From Terfezia claveryi (Eukaryota; Ascomycota; Pezizomycetes; Pezizales; Pezizaceae): a stretch of 64,000 nt of DNA. The stretch covers positions 1 to 64,000 of the forward strand of contig WHUX01000151.1 of NCBI GenBank assembly GCA_015179025.1, in the 5' to 3' direction. Below the pieces are notes generated by a model that worked only from the letters and a program-made list of their open reading frames with translations, had not been told where the DNA came from and searched no databases. This document shows, one piece after another, positions 34,973 through 47,539 of this stretch (position 1 is its first letter; each line of letters opens with the position of its first letter). The position numbers and the translations under genes are program-made.

Positions 34973-37028
34973 TATACTTATACAGTGCTTGTTTCCCTCA
35001 CGTTCAGGTGCATCTTCCTTATACACCTACCTTGCCCACTCGTACCCCTTGGTCGCCCTGCTCCCCGACCCGCCTCGTTACAAGGGTCACAGTTCAGGAG
35101 GTTTATCGAGACATCTTTCAGCGGCACGAGGGCGGGTGGTGGGCGCGTGAGAGATCTCACAATGTGTTATGTTTAGTATAGGGTCAATGGTGAGGTGTTT
35201 GGGAGAAGTGGTGTAGCGTGGTAGCATGAGACTAGCGTGGTGGGTTGTGATGGTGGGCAAAAAGCTGACTCAGCGACGGGCAGTTATCTCACAGGAAGGG
35301 GAGAAGGAGTGAGGAGGTTGTTATGTCTGGGTGTTAGGGGTGAGCTGGTGATCGAGGCAATATTGTCGGAATATAGGTATTGGGGAGCGAGCGACGTCAT
35401 GGTCACAAGTATGGGTGCGGTTTGAACTTAGAATATTCCTTGAAGAGCCAAAAGCTAGATACAATGTACGTGTATATATGGGAAGCGGGGTTCGTCAGGC
35501 CTCCCATCCATCAAATTGCAACACAATACCTGACGTTATCAAATCGGGTCCCACCCCAACCGGTCAGAATTGCGCCGTAACACTGGGAGGATGGTATAGG
35601 TTGTGGTGGAGTATTTGAGTTTCTACGGGACTTGAATGAATTATCCGCATTGCCCCGTAGGCTTCTTGTTTAGGGGGCACTCAAAAAGTATGGTCAAGAA
35701 AGCAAGCATAATGAGAGGAAGTCTGAACGGGATTCCAAATTCGCGTTGCGATATCAGTGCTACCAGTTACAGGCAACTCCAGGGTGATTGGGTAGTCCGT
35801 GTGAATGTGCTGGGACACAGAGTTCAACCAGCTGCAGATGTGGTACTCAGGGATGCCACTGAAGCAGTTAAGGGAGCGAGGATCCAGAGGGATGCTAGAA
35901 TTTTTGGCAAGGTCATGAGTGACCCAAAGTGTGGGTCCAGACAGAAGGGACAATGAGAGCATAGCAGTAGTACCTGTCGAGAAGCGAGTCACAAGGATGG
36001 AGATCAGATTATGTGAAGGTACAGCCACCGTCCGGAGGAAGCTGTTGAAGGAAAAAGTCATTTGGCGACCGGGAACCCAGGGCAGTTTCTCACCTTATTG
36101 CTAAGTGCCGAGTAGTAGTGCCAAGTTACGGGAAGGGCTCAGGAAACCTACACTGGGAGATGTTCCTACAGCTTGAGAGAGGTGGTCTAATTGTACTAAT
36201 GAATCGCAAAGACAAAGCCTGCATCTCCGCCTGCGGTACCGCCCCCACCTCGCAATTCCAGAGAAATAAAACCAAGACTAGAACCCTGGTTCGGGGGAAT
36301 AGGCTGGCGTCATTGACTGTAGTTAGAGCGGTTTGCTATCGATGCCCAAAAGGACGGCAACCAGCGGATCTTGTGAATATGACGGATTTTAGCCATTTTA
36401 GAGTACTGTTCTAACACAAGTGTACCGAACAGAATATACAGGCTGCAAGGGAAGCTGTTGTGCAGATGTTATATCAACCTGAGTCTTGGGGGAAATAAAA
36501 GAATGCACCTCAATAGCAAAAGGTATCTGTCCACTTTGAATAACCCAATGACTAGAGTTAATCCCACCATTATCATCATATTCGTTGAAATCAGGGCAGT
36601 CCAAAAATAAATCAAAATAAATCAAAAGTAAATCAAAAGTAACTCAAATAAATCAAATAAATCAAAAAAATCAATAAATAAATAAACTATAAATTAAATA
36701 ATTATATTAAATAAATAAAACAATTAAAATATATCAAATAAAATTAAATAAAATAAACAAATAAACAAATAAACAAATAAACAAATTAAATGGATACAAT
36801 AAACTAAATTAATTGTGTGAGTGGTGGCCGCACTGGCATATCGTAGTTGTCGGATTTTCCCCATTTTTGTGGGGCCAGTTCTCTGTCAGTTCTTGTAGGC
36901 ATGTCGGTTCCACCCGATTGAGGATTTTGATGACACCACTCTATTCAATTAAACGCCAAACGCCAATTTCTTCCCCTATTAGGATTGGTTGTTATTGATC
37001 TACTTTACTCTGTAGGTGACGTGAGAAT
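34973..37028. other. Accessory DNA with AT-rich low-complexity tract
   Basis: No recognisable gene; the minus-strand frame 35681-36061 is unmatched. From about 36605 to 36800 the sequence is almost only A/T with repeated AAATAAATC-like units. Confidence 0.45.
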
Positions 37029-37314
37029 TGTTGGAATTACCCTCGGCCCATGAAACATCGCTAGCTTGGAAAGGACAGTTTGAATCCTGCGGTAGAAACA
37101 GGGATAGGATCAAGGATCCCAAAGAGGCCGGTCTCAATTAGGGAAGCAGGATATAAGGAGCTGGAAATGTCGTAGGAAAAGGGAATTCTTCTATAGAGCA
37201 CTAGGACCATAGCAATAAGTCTATAGCGATACCTAAGATAACTCTACTATCTATTTGAATATACACACTCGATTTCTTCACAATTCCTCGCTCATATAAC
37301 CTCGTAATCTTACA
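37029..37314 (+). repeat. Solo LTR of the same Copia family, inverted, with 5-bp target duplication
   Basis: 286 bp beginning TGTTGGAATTAC and ending TCTTACA, the reverse complement of the LTRs at 28415 and 33346, with more substitutions and indels. AGAAT at 37024-37028 and 37315-37319 flanks it. This is what LTR-LTR recombination leaves of an older insertion. Confidence 0.92.
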
Positions 37315-38140
37315 AGAATAACTGTATGTTGTACAATGGTTGCACTCCTCCTTCCCACAATGTCTGCTTCCTAACATCTAGATCTTGGGACCGCTTCCAA
37401 GAACGATTCTAAAAGGGCAGGACCATGTGCTCTAATTAGTCTGGCCTTGGTTGCATTGGTGTCGTGGGATGGGGAAATTATGAAGCTTGCCGGGATCTAT
37501 ATATCATGTATACATGCAAACTTGGGTCTGAATAAATGTAAATTATATATCCAGAATGGCAGAGCCGAGAGTAACTAATATACCAGAGAGCTGATATTTA
37601 AAGAGTACCTTTGCTTGAAATGGAGGGTTTCACAACGCTGTTGTTAGAACAGTATTCACATAATATATAGAGAATTTTAGTACACTACAGCAATCACTAT
37701 TAGTACAAACGCCACCCAAAAACTATCAACAAAACAGACAGTTCAAACACATAACTAGACCAACTCACAACCTTCTCCGAGAACCCTGCAAATTTGGCAC
37801 CCACAACACCAACCACCAATAATAACTATGCAGGGTCTCGGGGGCGTGGCCTCAGAATATCGGTCTCTGTAAATGTGTTAAATATCTTACGAAAGGATTG
37901 ATCATGATTGGTATTTGACTATCATAGGTTGATTATAATCATTATTCGTTCTTCGAACAGCAGCTATATACCCCAACACGAACCAAATCATATCCATAGA
38001 CCAGCTATAGACCTCTCGTTTCCAAGACCGGGAACGGTGGAACAAAAGAGCGATAACTCTATATAGGTGCCATAATCTTTTGGTCCCTCGGTTGTTCCCG
38101 CGTAATAGGAACCACCACTCCCAACCTCATGAAAGGATCC
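37315..38140. other. Spacer without recognisable genes
   Basis: AT-rich in part. I see no gene or repeat that I can name. Confidence 0.45.
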
Positions 38141-39103
38141 TTAGAAGTGCTTCGGGTGGTCATGCTGTGGATACATTCCATGATCCTCATGCCTTGTCCA
38201 GGTGCCCTCAGGAAGATCTCTCTGCAGTAGTTCAAGATCCTTCTTGGTGAGGACCCCACCAGGTATGTGCTTCTTCTCTGAGTTCTTATGAAGCCTCGGT
38301 GGGCAAGTTCCTCCAGGGGTCATCCTCTCCGCATACCGTTTTTCCATAAAATCAAGCTGATTCTGCATACACGACATCCCCTTTTCATTATGCAATTTGT
38401 TATAATTATCCCGATCAATCATCTTGAAATAAGTCATGACCATCACATTTGCGAGGTTCTCGCCACGGCTAACTTGGGAATATGGACGGAGCACACAACT
38501 ATCTTTAGAAATGGCATCCAGCATCTCCGGTGAATCCGATGCACCCTGGTCAAGGACGTGACCCGTCTCGTGGATGATGGCGTTCATATCTTGCTTTTTA
38601 TTCCCACTTTGCAATGGATTCGTGAGTCCAATATCAGGGCCGAATGCATACGCAGCAAGACCTGGTTGATCTGGCCAAGAAAACATATGTCGAATTTCCA
38701 CTCTTGCCTTGACTGGCACGCGGGCAAAAAACTCAAATAGCCTCTTTGCGGAAACAACAGCGCTATTGCAACGACACATAGTCCATGGCTGAGGGCAATC
38801 CTCGTATGTGACATCGTAGACTTTCATATCGGATACTCGGCATTTGTTATTGCTCTGGGACTCGGAGATGCATGCGGCGGGGTAGAAATCTGGTTCCCAT
38901 TCCTTCACAGTGTATTTTACTCCCGGGACGCGTTGATAAAACTTGTTAGTAATGCCCCCGAGGACTCCATCGTCGAAGAGAGAAGGGAGCTTGATGGATT
39001 TGTCTTCCCCCCCTTGAGGTGCAGGGAGGGCAAGAGCGTGCATAGGATTGGACGTGGCCAGCACGATGAACAGGACAGAAACCAAAGAAATTCCGAAAGG
39101 CAT
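38141..39103 (-). CDS. Secreted putative zinc metalloprotease, con-13-like
   Basis: A single exon encodes 320 residues from the ATG at 39103, chosen because it opens a clear signal peptide (MPFGISLVSVLFIVLATSNP, then MHALA). The mature part has MCRCNSAVVSAKRLFEFFAR and VPVKARVEIRHMF, features of the fungal conidiation-specific protein 13 family. A HETGHVLD segment at about residue 181 has the HExxH zinc-protease pattern. Six or more Cys suggest disulfides and secretion. The C terminus is His-rich (EDHGMYPQHDHPKHF). A TATATATAG-like box lies about 70 bp upstream (near 39172). Substrate unknown; the protease role is inferred from HExxH. Confidence 0.75.
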   Translation of the reverse strand: MPFGISLVSVLFIVLATSNPMHALALPAPQGGEDKSIKLPSLFDDGVLGGITNKFYQRVPGVKYTVKEWEPDFYPAACISESQSNNKCRVSDMKVYDVTYEDCPQPWTMCRCNSAVVSAKRLFEFFARVPVKARVEIRHMFSWPDQPGLAAYAFGPDIGLTNPLQSGNKKQDMNAIIHETGHVLDQGASDSPEMLDAISKDSCVLRPYSQVSRGENLANVMVMTYFKMIDRDNYNKLHNEKGMSCMQNQLDFMEKRYAERMTPGGTCPPRLHKNSEKKHIPGGVLTKKDLELLQRDLPEGTWTRHEDHGMYPQHDHPKHF

Positions 39104-40648
39104 GGTGGTATATGGCTCGTGAAGCAAAAAAACACAAAGTGATCGTATGGAGTTGAAATTTATATCAAATAATGGTATATATAGAGAACGTGGGGGAAAG
39201 AACACAAATGAAGGAACGTAATATGTTGAAGGAACGAATGGTATAGGTGCTGTTGAATGAATGACCTGCACTAGAGAACTGAATAATATCACAGAAGATC
39301 ACTCACTTTATAAACAGAGAATCGAGCTTGTATCACCTTCAGGTGTAACAAGCGCCTGGTCCTCCGGTATCTCTAGCATCTCAAGCGAGACTGCCTCTCC
39401 GATATGACGGTGAATGTTCAAGCATAATTCTGCTTCAAGGCAAAACACTTTGGCTAGCCACCTCGCAGGGTCTTCGTATCAGAAAAGAATGTCAATATTG
39501 TGACTTATATTATACAACAAGACATGAGATATTGACAGTCTGCCGCTAGCAATTGTTGACAGTCAGGGATTAAGAAACAATGAGCTTCTCCCTAAGGGAC
39601 GTCTGAAGGTCTCAGTTCCAAAAGATCAGCATCCTTAGTTGGCGAAGCCGGATTCCAATTTAAGTTCAGGAAAGCTTCAGTATGAGTCAGGGTCGTAATT
39701 CCTCCATTTCGAATTTGTGAGCTAGCGGTAATCAATACAGCCCCGCCATTTGTTTCAAATGTTAAACACATAGCTGCTTAGGGGGTTGACATGCGTATCT
39801 GCTCCCCCTTGTTGCCGAACATTCATTGGACTTCTAGGCTTATTCATTGTCATGTTGGTGTTTGAAGGAAGCGCTAAGAGTTCACTGCCGATGTCAGGCG
39901 TGCCAAGGCCGGTAAGTTTTCAGATGTTGTGTCCAAATACCCGTTTTGGGGACCTGCCTAATTTTACTGACTACTTTAATAGGTAAGGCGCACAGGACTA
40001 CTGGAGACGACGACTTCAGATCTTGGCACCAGAGACAGACACCAGACATCAGACACCAAACACCAAACACCAAACACCAGACACCAAACACCAGACACCA
40101 AACACCAGACACTAAACGCCAGACACCAGGCTCCTCTTGCCCTTTTTCGCTGCGGTCTCTATTCCTGATTGCTGGATGCTGTGAGACTCTAGAACTGGAA
40201 TATGAACTACAGCAAACTTGCTGATATCGATACCATACCTGTGTAAAGCTTTCAAAATATCTGCATGAAGATAAAGTTGTTCTTGTCATAGGGCCGTGAG
40301 AACAGTTACCAGACTCTCTTCCCATATGGAATGTGAATTCCACGGTGGGTACGGATCTGGAAACATGAGGTGAAGCGGGCGTCAATGCCGTCTCTTCCTA
40401 CGTAGTTAGTTATTGATGACGTTTGCTAGAGCCTGGAAACGTTCCGATAGTAGTACAACGGGACTATCAGGTTTTTTTGGCTCCCTAGGCTTGGTGTCCG
40501 AGTCTTGGTGTCGTCATTATTCATTCATGCAACCACTGAGCTCATTAATGAAATAGTTGGGGATTTCATACTATATATATTCCCCATAACGCGAATCTGA
40601 AACATTTTCTTTCATATGCACTCCATACTCTACAAATAACTCCAAAAG
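39104..40648. other. Spacer between con-13-like gene and pyruvate decarboxylase
   Basis: These genes are divergent. The only structure seen is a minisatellite (40029-40130), listed separately, and a TATATATATT box at 40571-40581, about 70 bp before the decarboxylase start. Confidence 0.5.
40029..40130 (+). repeat. Minisatellite of 7-bp CAGACAC / CAAACAC units
   Basis: About 14 tandem heptamers alternate irregularly between ACCAGAC and ACCAAAC. Any frame through it is repetitive, and no gene uses it visibly. Confidence 0.88.
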
Positions 40649-42662
40649 ATGTCGGGAAAAGCTACTGAGATCACCGTTGGGGCCTACCTCTTCAAGCGAC
40701 TGCACGAGTTTGGAGTTCGGGGAGTGCACGGTGTGCCTGGGGATTTCAATCTGGCACTTCTTGATCTCTTGGAGGAGAATGGTCTCTACTGGGTAGGAAA
40801 CTGCAACGAATTGAATGCAGGCTCGTCAATATGTCTCCAAAGAGTATCTCGAAACATTCACTGATGCTTCTTTGGGTCCATAGGATATGCAGCGGACGGA
40901 TATGCGAGGATGAAGGGCATGTCTGCGCTCATCACCACGTTTGGTGTTGGTAAGCACCCATACCAATGATTTTTTATATGCCAGAAATTATGAACTAATA
41001 ACTCCAAGGGGAGCTATCTGCACTTGCCGCCGTCGCAGGAAGCTACAGCGAGCATGTCCCCGTCGTTCACATTGTCGGCGTTCCAAATACTGCCTCTCAG
41101 AAGCAACAGCTCTTGCTCCACCACACCCTCGGGAATGGTGATTTCCGTGTGTTTTCTGACATGTCCAAAAACATTTCGGAGACATTCTGTACGCTCAATG
41201 AGGCTGCTGACTATGTTGAGGAAATCGACAGAGTCCTTAGGACTTGCTGGGTCCGCGCAAGGCCCGTATACATTGCTCTACCAACCAACAGTGTTTTCCA
41301 GAAGGTTGACGGCTCACGACTGAAGAAACCAATCCCATTGGAGTTGGATTTGAATCCGGAGGATGTGGAACAGGAAGTTGTTGACCAGATTCTAGACTTG
41401 ATGTACAAGTCACAGAATACCGTAATCCTAGCGGATGCCTGTTCTATCCGTCACAGGGTATTGGATGAACTCCATCAGTTGGTAATGAAGACTAATCTTC
41501 CTACATTTGTCACTCCCATGGGCAAAGGTGCAGTAAACGAAACTTTGGCATCATTCGGTGGGGTATATGTTGGAGATGTTTCGAGGAAAGATGTTAAGGA
41601 AAGGGTTGAGGGTGCGGAACTCGTGCTATTTGTTGGAGGTTTGATTAGTGATTTCAATTCCGGTGGATTTACTTTCCACATTTCGAGGAACAAGACAGTG
41701 GAGTTCCATAGCGACCATATGAAGGTGGGAGGGGCTTTCCATTGTTTCGGGACTCTTTAGACCGCACTCTAATCTCGGGCAATTTGATAGGTCCGATACT
41801 CTGAATTTCCGGGAATCACCATGAAGTATGTCATGCAAAGATTGCTGAATCAAATGGATATGTCGAAAATCAGAGTGACACCTACAACGATTATTGACAA
41901 TATACTCCCAATGCGCGAGAGACAGTCCATGACGCAGGACATCACTCATGCGTGGATGTGGCCTAAGCTTGGGCAGTGGTTGAGGGAGAAAGATGTTGTC
42001 ATTACGGAAACGTGCGTTCGCTGGTGTTTTTTCTCACATTTTAATTAGATTCGCTCATCCTGAGTTAGAGGAACTGCGATTTTCGGACTTTTGGAGACTC
42101 GGTTTCCTGCAGATGTGACCGCCATTTCTCAGGTGCTGTGGGGCTCTATCGGGTATTCGGTCGGCGCGCTTCAAGGAGCGGCTCTTGCCGTCCATGAGCA
42201 GAAAGCAGATCGTCGAGTTATCCTTTTTGTGGGCGATGGTTCACTCCAATTAAGCGCTCAAGAGATTAGCACTATCATTCGCCATGGACTCACCCCAATC
42301 ATGTATGTTTATCCCATATCACTTTCTGATTTCTCGCGCTGACACTAAGTCACAGCTTCGTTATTAACAATGACGGTTACACCATCGAACGCAAAATTCA
42401 CGGTGCCGAGGCCAAATACAACGACATCCACCAGTGGAAGTATACCAAGCTCCTAGATGTCTTCAACGCCAACCCAGAGAAGTCCAGGACTTTTCAGGTT
42501 CGCACCAAGACAGAGATGGACAAGTTGCTGATGAATAAGTTGTTCGCTACTGGAAAGTATATTGAGTTGGTGGAAGTGTTCATGCCCAAACAAGATGCAC
42601 CACGGGCATTGGAGGTCACAGCGCAGAAAACGGCGAGGCTGAATAAGGTGTTGAATGTGTAA
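40649..42662 (+). CDS. PDC1: Pyruvate decarboxylase
   Basis: Exons 40649-40820, 40884-40949, 41009-41724, 41791-42011, 42069-42302 and 42356-42662 give 571 residues, normal for the family. The N-terminal diphosphate-binding domain has the catalytic Glu in [17 protein letters not shown] and the His-His pair in [12 protein letters not shown]. The thiamine-diphosphate motif runs from [13 protein letters not shown] to INNDGYTIE (about residues 447-480). The cytosolic enzyme turns pyruvate into acetaldehyde and CO2. Intron 1 (63 bp) starts with GC, not GT (GCTCGT); no GT donor there keeps the frame. If this intron were retained the protein would stop within 20 codons. The other four introns are GT-AG. 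A TATA-like box sits near 40575. Confidence 0.93.
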
Positions 42663-43116
42663 GTTGGAGGCATGGTGCTCTCAGGTGGGCAGGCTGGGCA
42701 TGGACGGGTCGTGTGAAGGGGCAATGAAGTTGGGTATTTTTGGGTAATCAGCAAGATTTAAAAATAAAACCAATAACTTGATAAGAAAACGCAATAAAAT
42801 CTGGACAGTAAAAATTAGTACGTTTGTTTTGAGATGTATAGATATAGTGCAGCATTCCTATGTGGCATGTACAAATGTGAACAAATCATTGTAGTAGTGC
42901 TTGGCCGTCTGTATCCCCTGTAGTCTCATATATATATATGTTACATACCACTAAATTTCCGGGGTGAACCACCCTCCCCCTCGTAATCAGACATTTATAG
43001 CGTCAAGCCATACACAGAATTACCCTGAGCGTGAGATCTTGGCATTGTGACGACACACATCTCACCCACAGAAGTACACACTTCAATTCATCAAAATTGG
43101 CAGCTGTCGACCAAAA
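42663..43116. other. Spacer between PDC1 and MSS1
   Basis: 3' flank of the decarboxylase and 5' flank of MSS1, with a (TA)n run near 42931. Nothing else seen. Confidence 0.5.
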
Positions 43117-45192
43117 ATGCGAGCATTCGTCCGAGCCTCCACACGCAACCATTTACGCATCGCTTCTACCCCTTTAACGGCATACGCCCGAGTCTGCCAT
43201 GTGCCCCACTCGATAGCGCCGCAGGAACCCATTCTACAAACACTTCCTCGATGGCCATCCGGAGCTAGCCACTGCCAGTGGTTCGGCACCTCCTGTGCTG
43301 TACATTCTAGCCGCATGCTTGCGGCCTATGCACTCAGCGAAATCTCCACACCCGTTCGCGACCCGGGAGAAGATGGAGCAGATTCAACAATCGTTGCTCT
43401 GTCTACACCCCCCGGCAAGAGTGCAATTGCTGTAGTGCGGGCTTCGGGACCAGCTTGTTTAGACGTATGTACGTTGCATCATCTTATAATCTACCGTAAT
43501 CCAGATTACCCTCACCACAATTCGTACTAACCGATCGAATTTACATAGATCTACCGCGCCCTCTGCCCCAATAAGCCCCTACCTAAGCCCCGTCATGCCA
43601 CCCTCCGGGTCCTTTACGACCCTGCCTCACCTGAACCGGAAGTCCTCGACCCCGGCGCATTGATACTATACTTCCCAGGTCCACGCTCAACCACAGGGGA
43701 GGACATCCTAGAACTACACCTCCACGGCGGCCCAGCCATCTTACACTCCGTACTAGCCGCAATCCCAAAATGTCCTACAGTAATCTCAAATTCATTCATC
43801 CGGTATGCTGAGCCAGGAGAATTCACTAGGAGGGCATTCCTAAACGACCGTCTCTCGCTCCCGCAGATTGAGGCGCTGGGAGATACGCTATCTGCTGAGA
43901 CGGAGCAGCAACGGAAACTTTCCCTGAGGGGTTCAGGTATAGGGCTGACATCCCTCTACGAGTCCTGGCGTCGGCAATTAGTTGAAGCCCGTGGTGAACT
44001 GGAAGCCCTAATTGATTTTTCCGAAGATCAGTCTTTTGAAGTACCCCCTAGAGAACTACTGGAAGGCGTAACGTGCGGCGTAAAACGCCTCAGGCAACGA
44101 ATGAGAACTTTTGTCGAGAATGCCGTGCGAGGGGAGTTACTCCGAGACGGAATTAGCATCTCCCTTGTTGGTGCACCCAACGTAGGGAAGAGCTCGTTGC
44201 TGAATAGGATTGTTGGGCGAGAAGCGGTTATTGTCAGTAAAGAGGCAGGGACGACGAGGGATGTAGTTGATTTAAGTGTGGATCTTGGGGGGTATGTTAT
44301 GGTTGTTGGGGATACGGCTGGGTTGAGAATTGGCGATATAGGGGATGGTGAGACGGGAAATGTAGTTGGAGGGATCGAGAGAGAGGGGATTAGGAGGGCA
44401 AGGAAGAGAGTGATGGAGGCGGATGTGGTTGTCGTAGTGTTGGCTCTGGATGAGGATGAGCTGTCAGGAGAATTGTCCCTGGCGATTCCCGAAGAGGTGG
44501 TGGAGGTAGTGAGAGAGGCGGTGGGGGTACAGGGGAAGAAGGAGGTGGTCGTGTGCCTGAATAAGATGGATTTAATGCAGGAGTATCCACCTCCCCTGGA
44601 TGGTCAACTCCCGCCAATTCCTGATATTTGGAGGGACATGGTCATGACTACGTTTCCAGCGCTCTCTGAGGACGCAATTGTTGGAATATCATGCTACGAC
44701 TCCAAGGCCTCAAAATTCGACTCTGACGATTCTGACTCTGATGATATCGAGTTTGACGATACGTACTTTAACAAAGCCGGCTCTGAGGATACCACTTCAC
44801 TTGGGTCAGGTTCTCCAGCCCAAACAACTGAAGCTAATATCCAGCCCCTCCTTAGCACCCTTACATCCCTCTTCGCTCACATGACTACATCCTCCGCTAC
44901 ATCCCCCGAAGCCAAGGACTCCCTCGCCGCGACTACCCGCCAGCGACTCCTCGTTGAGTCTTGTCTGCGCTATCTAGATCGATATTTGGAAATGGTGAAG
45001 GTAGACTGTTATGCGTCTGTCGCTGAAGACATGAATGGCGATGGGGGGCGAGGTGTAGATGTTGTTCTTGCAGCGGAGGAGCTGAGAAGCGCGGCAGGGT
45101 GTTTGAGTAAGATCACGGGGAAGGGAGAGGGAGGCTGGGATGTGGAGGAGGTGTTGGGGGTGGTGTTTGAGAAGTTTTGCGTGGGAAAGTAG
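43117..45192 (+). CDS. MSS1: Mitochondrial tRNA-modification GTPase MSS1 (MnmE/TrmE family)
   Basis: Exons 43117-43464 and 43549-45192 give 663 residues. A presequence rich in Arg and Ser of about 90 residues precedes the TrmE N-terminal domain (TIVALSTPPGKSAIAVVRAS). The G domain has G1 GAPNVGKSSLLNRI (about residue 323), TTRD, G3 DTAGLR and G4 NKMD. The protein ends FCVGK, the conserved C-terminal Cys motif. With its partner MTO1 it makes the 5-carboxymethylaminomethyl-type modification at U34 of mitochondrial tRNAs. Residues of about 500-545 form an acidic Asp/Ser-rich insert (DSDDSDSDDIEFDD) that lengthens the G-domain region. The intron is 84 bp with GTATGT and ACATAG. Confidence 0.93.
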
Positions 45193-46417
45193 GTAGAGGT
45201 CACGTATGCTGTAGGGGGGGATCTTCAGCTTAAATACTGGCTGGTGGTTCTTTCTACAAATGAATGAATGTATGGCGCTGTGCTACTATTACCTCGTGTG
45301 ATATTGCATTGAGAAGTCGCAGCAGATATTCTATCAATCGCTACTTTAGCTGGCTGTAAATCGCCCGGAAACAAAAAAAAAGAAAAAAGGACGGGTGATG
45401 ACAGCGTAAAGTACTCAACTACTTTACTTACTACCTTATATTGAGTAAGATTGTACTTGGCATAGGAGGAGATATTGATGACAACACTAATTGACTTTGT
45501 CTAGAGGTTTTGATGGTAGCGCTAAAATACTCGGATACTACCTTACCTTACATGCAAGAAAAATTTGGCGTCAGGACGGTGAAGCTTGCTGGCGAAGCTA
45601 ACAGTTGTAGACTTTGTCTTGACGAAAAACCCTATTATTATGGCCAATATAATATGGGGCTGGACTTATGCGATGACTTCCCTTTAACTCTCCCCAATTG
45701 ACGATAGGCTCCTTAGCTGTGGTGAGCACTGAGTCTTCAACACTGTAGCCTATTGCGTCGGCCGCCCTCAGAGGTTTTTCACACATTGCCTAGTACAAGA
45801 GGCGGTTTCCAGACAGGCAATATCATGTAGTACTAGTACGAGGGGGAAGTGCAACATCCCCCAGGAGTGGTTGTGCCAGCCAGACTACTACACTCAAGAT
45901 CGAGCTTAAGACTCACCAGCATAATCTAATGGCAAGATGTGTTTGAGTGTGGTCCTATTGGAGTGACCAAAAGATCTAAGATGATGTTTAGTGATGACTT
46001 GGAGGCCCAGAGTGGCGGGTCCAGTTAGTAGTTTGCAGAATAATACTACAACTATCAAGGTGGTATTCTGGAGCAATAGGGTTTGGATATATCATTTTGC
46101 AGTGGCTCGGGGAAACTAAATGAGATAGGAGCACTTGTAGAGTAAGCCTTTTGAAACTACTTGACTGGCAAAATTATCTTACCCTGAAATCTTCCTATCT
46201 GATACTGGAAGATTATTCCTGTTGCACCAGAATAATACCTAACAGGGGATGGTCCCGGTTCATTCATTCCCCAAAAAACCCAACCTGCTGGACATGTCCC
46301 TTAACTACCATCTTTGTGGGCACCCTACTTTGATCTCACGAGCATGGCGAGCAGCGCGAGGGCCAGAATTTATAAATTGGGACATTATCCCCCTCCTACG
46401 GCAGAAGCCCTTTAGGC
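45193..46417. other. Spacer without recognisable genes
   Basis: A 63-codon frame at 45510-45701 is unmatched. A GTGCCAGCCAGACTA core (TAGTCTGGCTGGCAC in reverse) lies at about 45873-45887 without flanking repeats. Confidence 0.45.
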
Positions 46418-46711
46418 CTAGCCTTCGTTCTTGGGTAGAGACCCGAGCTTGTCAGGGTAACGCTCGGGAATTTCCAACTTGTTTACCTCTTCCACATGCT
46501 TCCACTCTGTTTGATTGTCGCCAATGAACTTGATTAGGTATTGTAGATGCCCCTTGATGCATCTTTGCGTCCAATACGTATTGCTCTTTTTTTCCCCATC
46601 CACAATCACTGGAGGCGGAGGAGGATTCCTCTGGCTGGGGGTCGGACAATGGCCATTGAGTGATTTATCATAAATCTCGTAATTGTATTCGAGTGTGTCA
46701 GTTTCCACCAT
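46418..46711 (-). pseudogene. Chromodomain scrap of a Gypsy-type (chromoviral) retroelement
   Basis: The minus strand encodes PPPPPVIVDGEKK then HLQYLIKFIGDNQTEWKHVE and the tail PDKLGSLPKNEG, which matches the chromodomain at the end of chromovirus Pol proteins. The VLDAKMHQG part lies in another frame, so the piece is frameshifted. No integrase, reverse transcriptase or LTR accompanies it. Confidence 0.7.
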
Positions 46712-47539
46712 TGATTTCTAGGTATGGATCAAAGTGTTTTTAGGATAGGCGCTGTAGCAAATATTACACCTTGTTTGATTCCTGGTGGATGTCACTGCCT
46801 TTCAAGCAGTATTCTACGAGACTCCATAGAAGTAAGTTTACATTGACCCCGTCTGGTCAGTTGGAGATCAGCGAGTTATAACACTCAAGTTGTCGGCCCT
46901 GCAAGATCTCAACTTTGCAAAAAAATAAAAATAAAAATAAAAATAAAAATAAAAATTAAAAAAAAGCTATGATTCTAAAGGCATTCCGGGACCTTGGGGT
47001 TACACCGTGCAGTGGATGTAAGTAGTGGAGTTCATGAGCTCCAGATTAAAGAGGCTCTACAGCTAAGGATTTCATTTCAAATTGGAACAAAGTACTACTA
47101 GAGGAAGCCAGCGGAAGACTTAAATTCCATTGTTTTTTACTCTTCGTGCTGAACTTTAGTAAGCGCTCGTCGACCTCAAATTGATATGTTTTCTAGCTGT
47201 CTCACGCATATGTGTATGGTGATAGTGCTCCAGGCTACAAAATCAAAGCATCGCCCACATGCATGCAGTAGGTAGGCCCTGCATCCTCTAACTACAGGCA
47301 TCTGAACCAGGTACCGTATAAGGTAACCAAAGTATGCCGAATGACGATAATTTACTTCGCTCTGGCTACATCCGGAAGCTTGTCCAATGAGGTCACGAAA
47401 CTGCGTTCTATATATTGCAATCATCGAATATCAATCGCAATTTGATAAACCGAACAATCTTCAAGTAATGCGCATTCACTGTTCTCGTAACCTGAATTCA
47501 CTATGAGCTATACTGCCTTCCCCCTCAGTCCAGTGTATG
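46712..47539. other. Repeat-bearing spacer
   Basis: It has an (AAAAAT)n microsatellite at 46919-46965 and, at about 47120-47240, a segment related to 2470-2640 that lacks the 24-bp insertion found there. No gene seen. Confidence 0.6.
46919..46965 (+). repeat. (AAAAAT)n microsatellite
   Basis: About six AAAAAT units followed by A-rich sequence. Confidence 0.9.

Noticed and set aside
36600..36800. AT-rich tract as a replication origin or centromere piece
   Set aside because: Low complexity alone does not support either, and no ARS consensus context could be judged.
37438..37455. TAGTCTGGCCTTGG as another micro-insertion
   Set aside because: The flanking 9-mers do not match and the core is altered.
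46151..46333. Small plus-strand frame near the chromodomain scrap
   Set aside because: No motif or codon pattern to support it.
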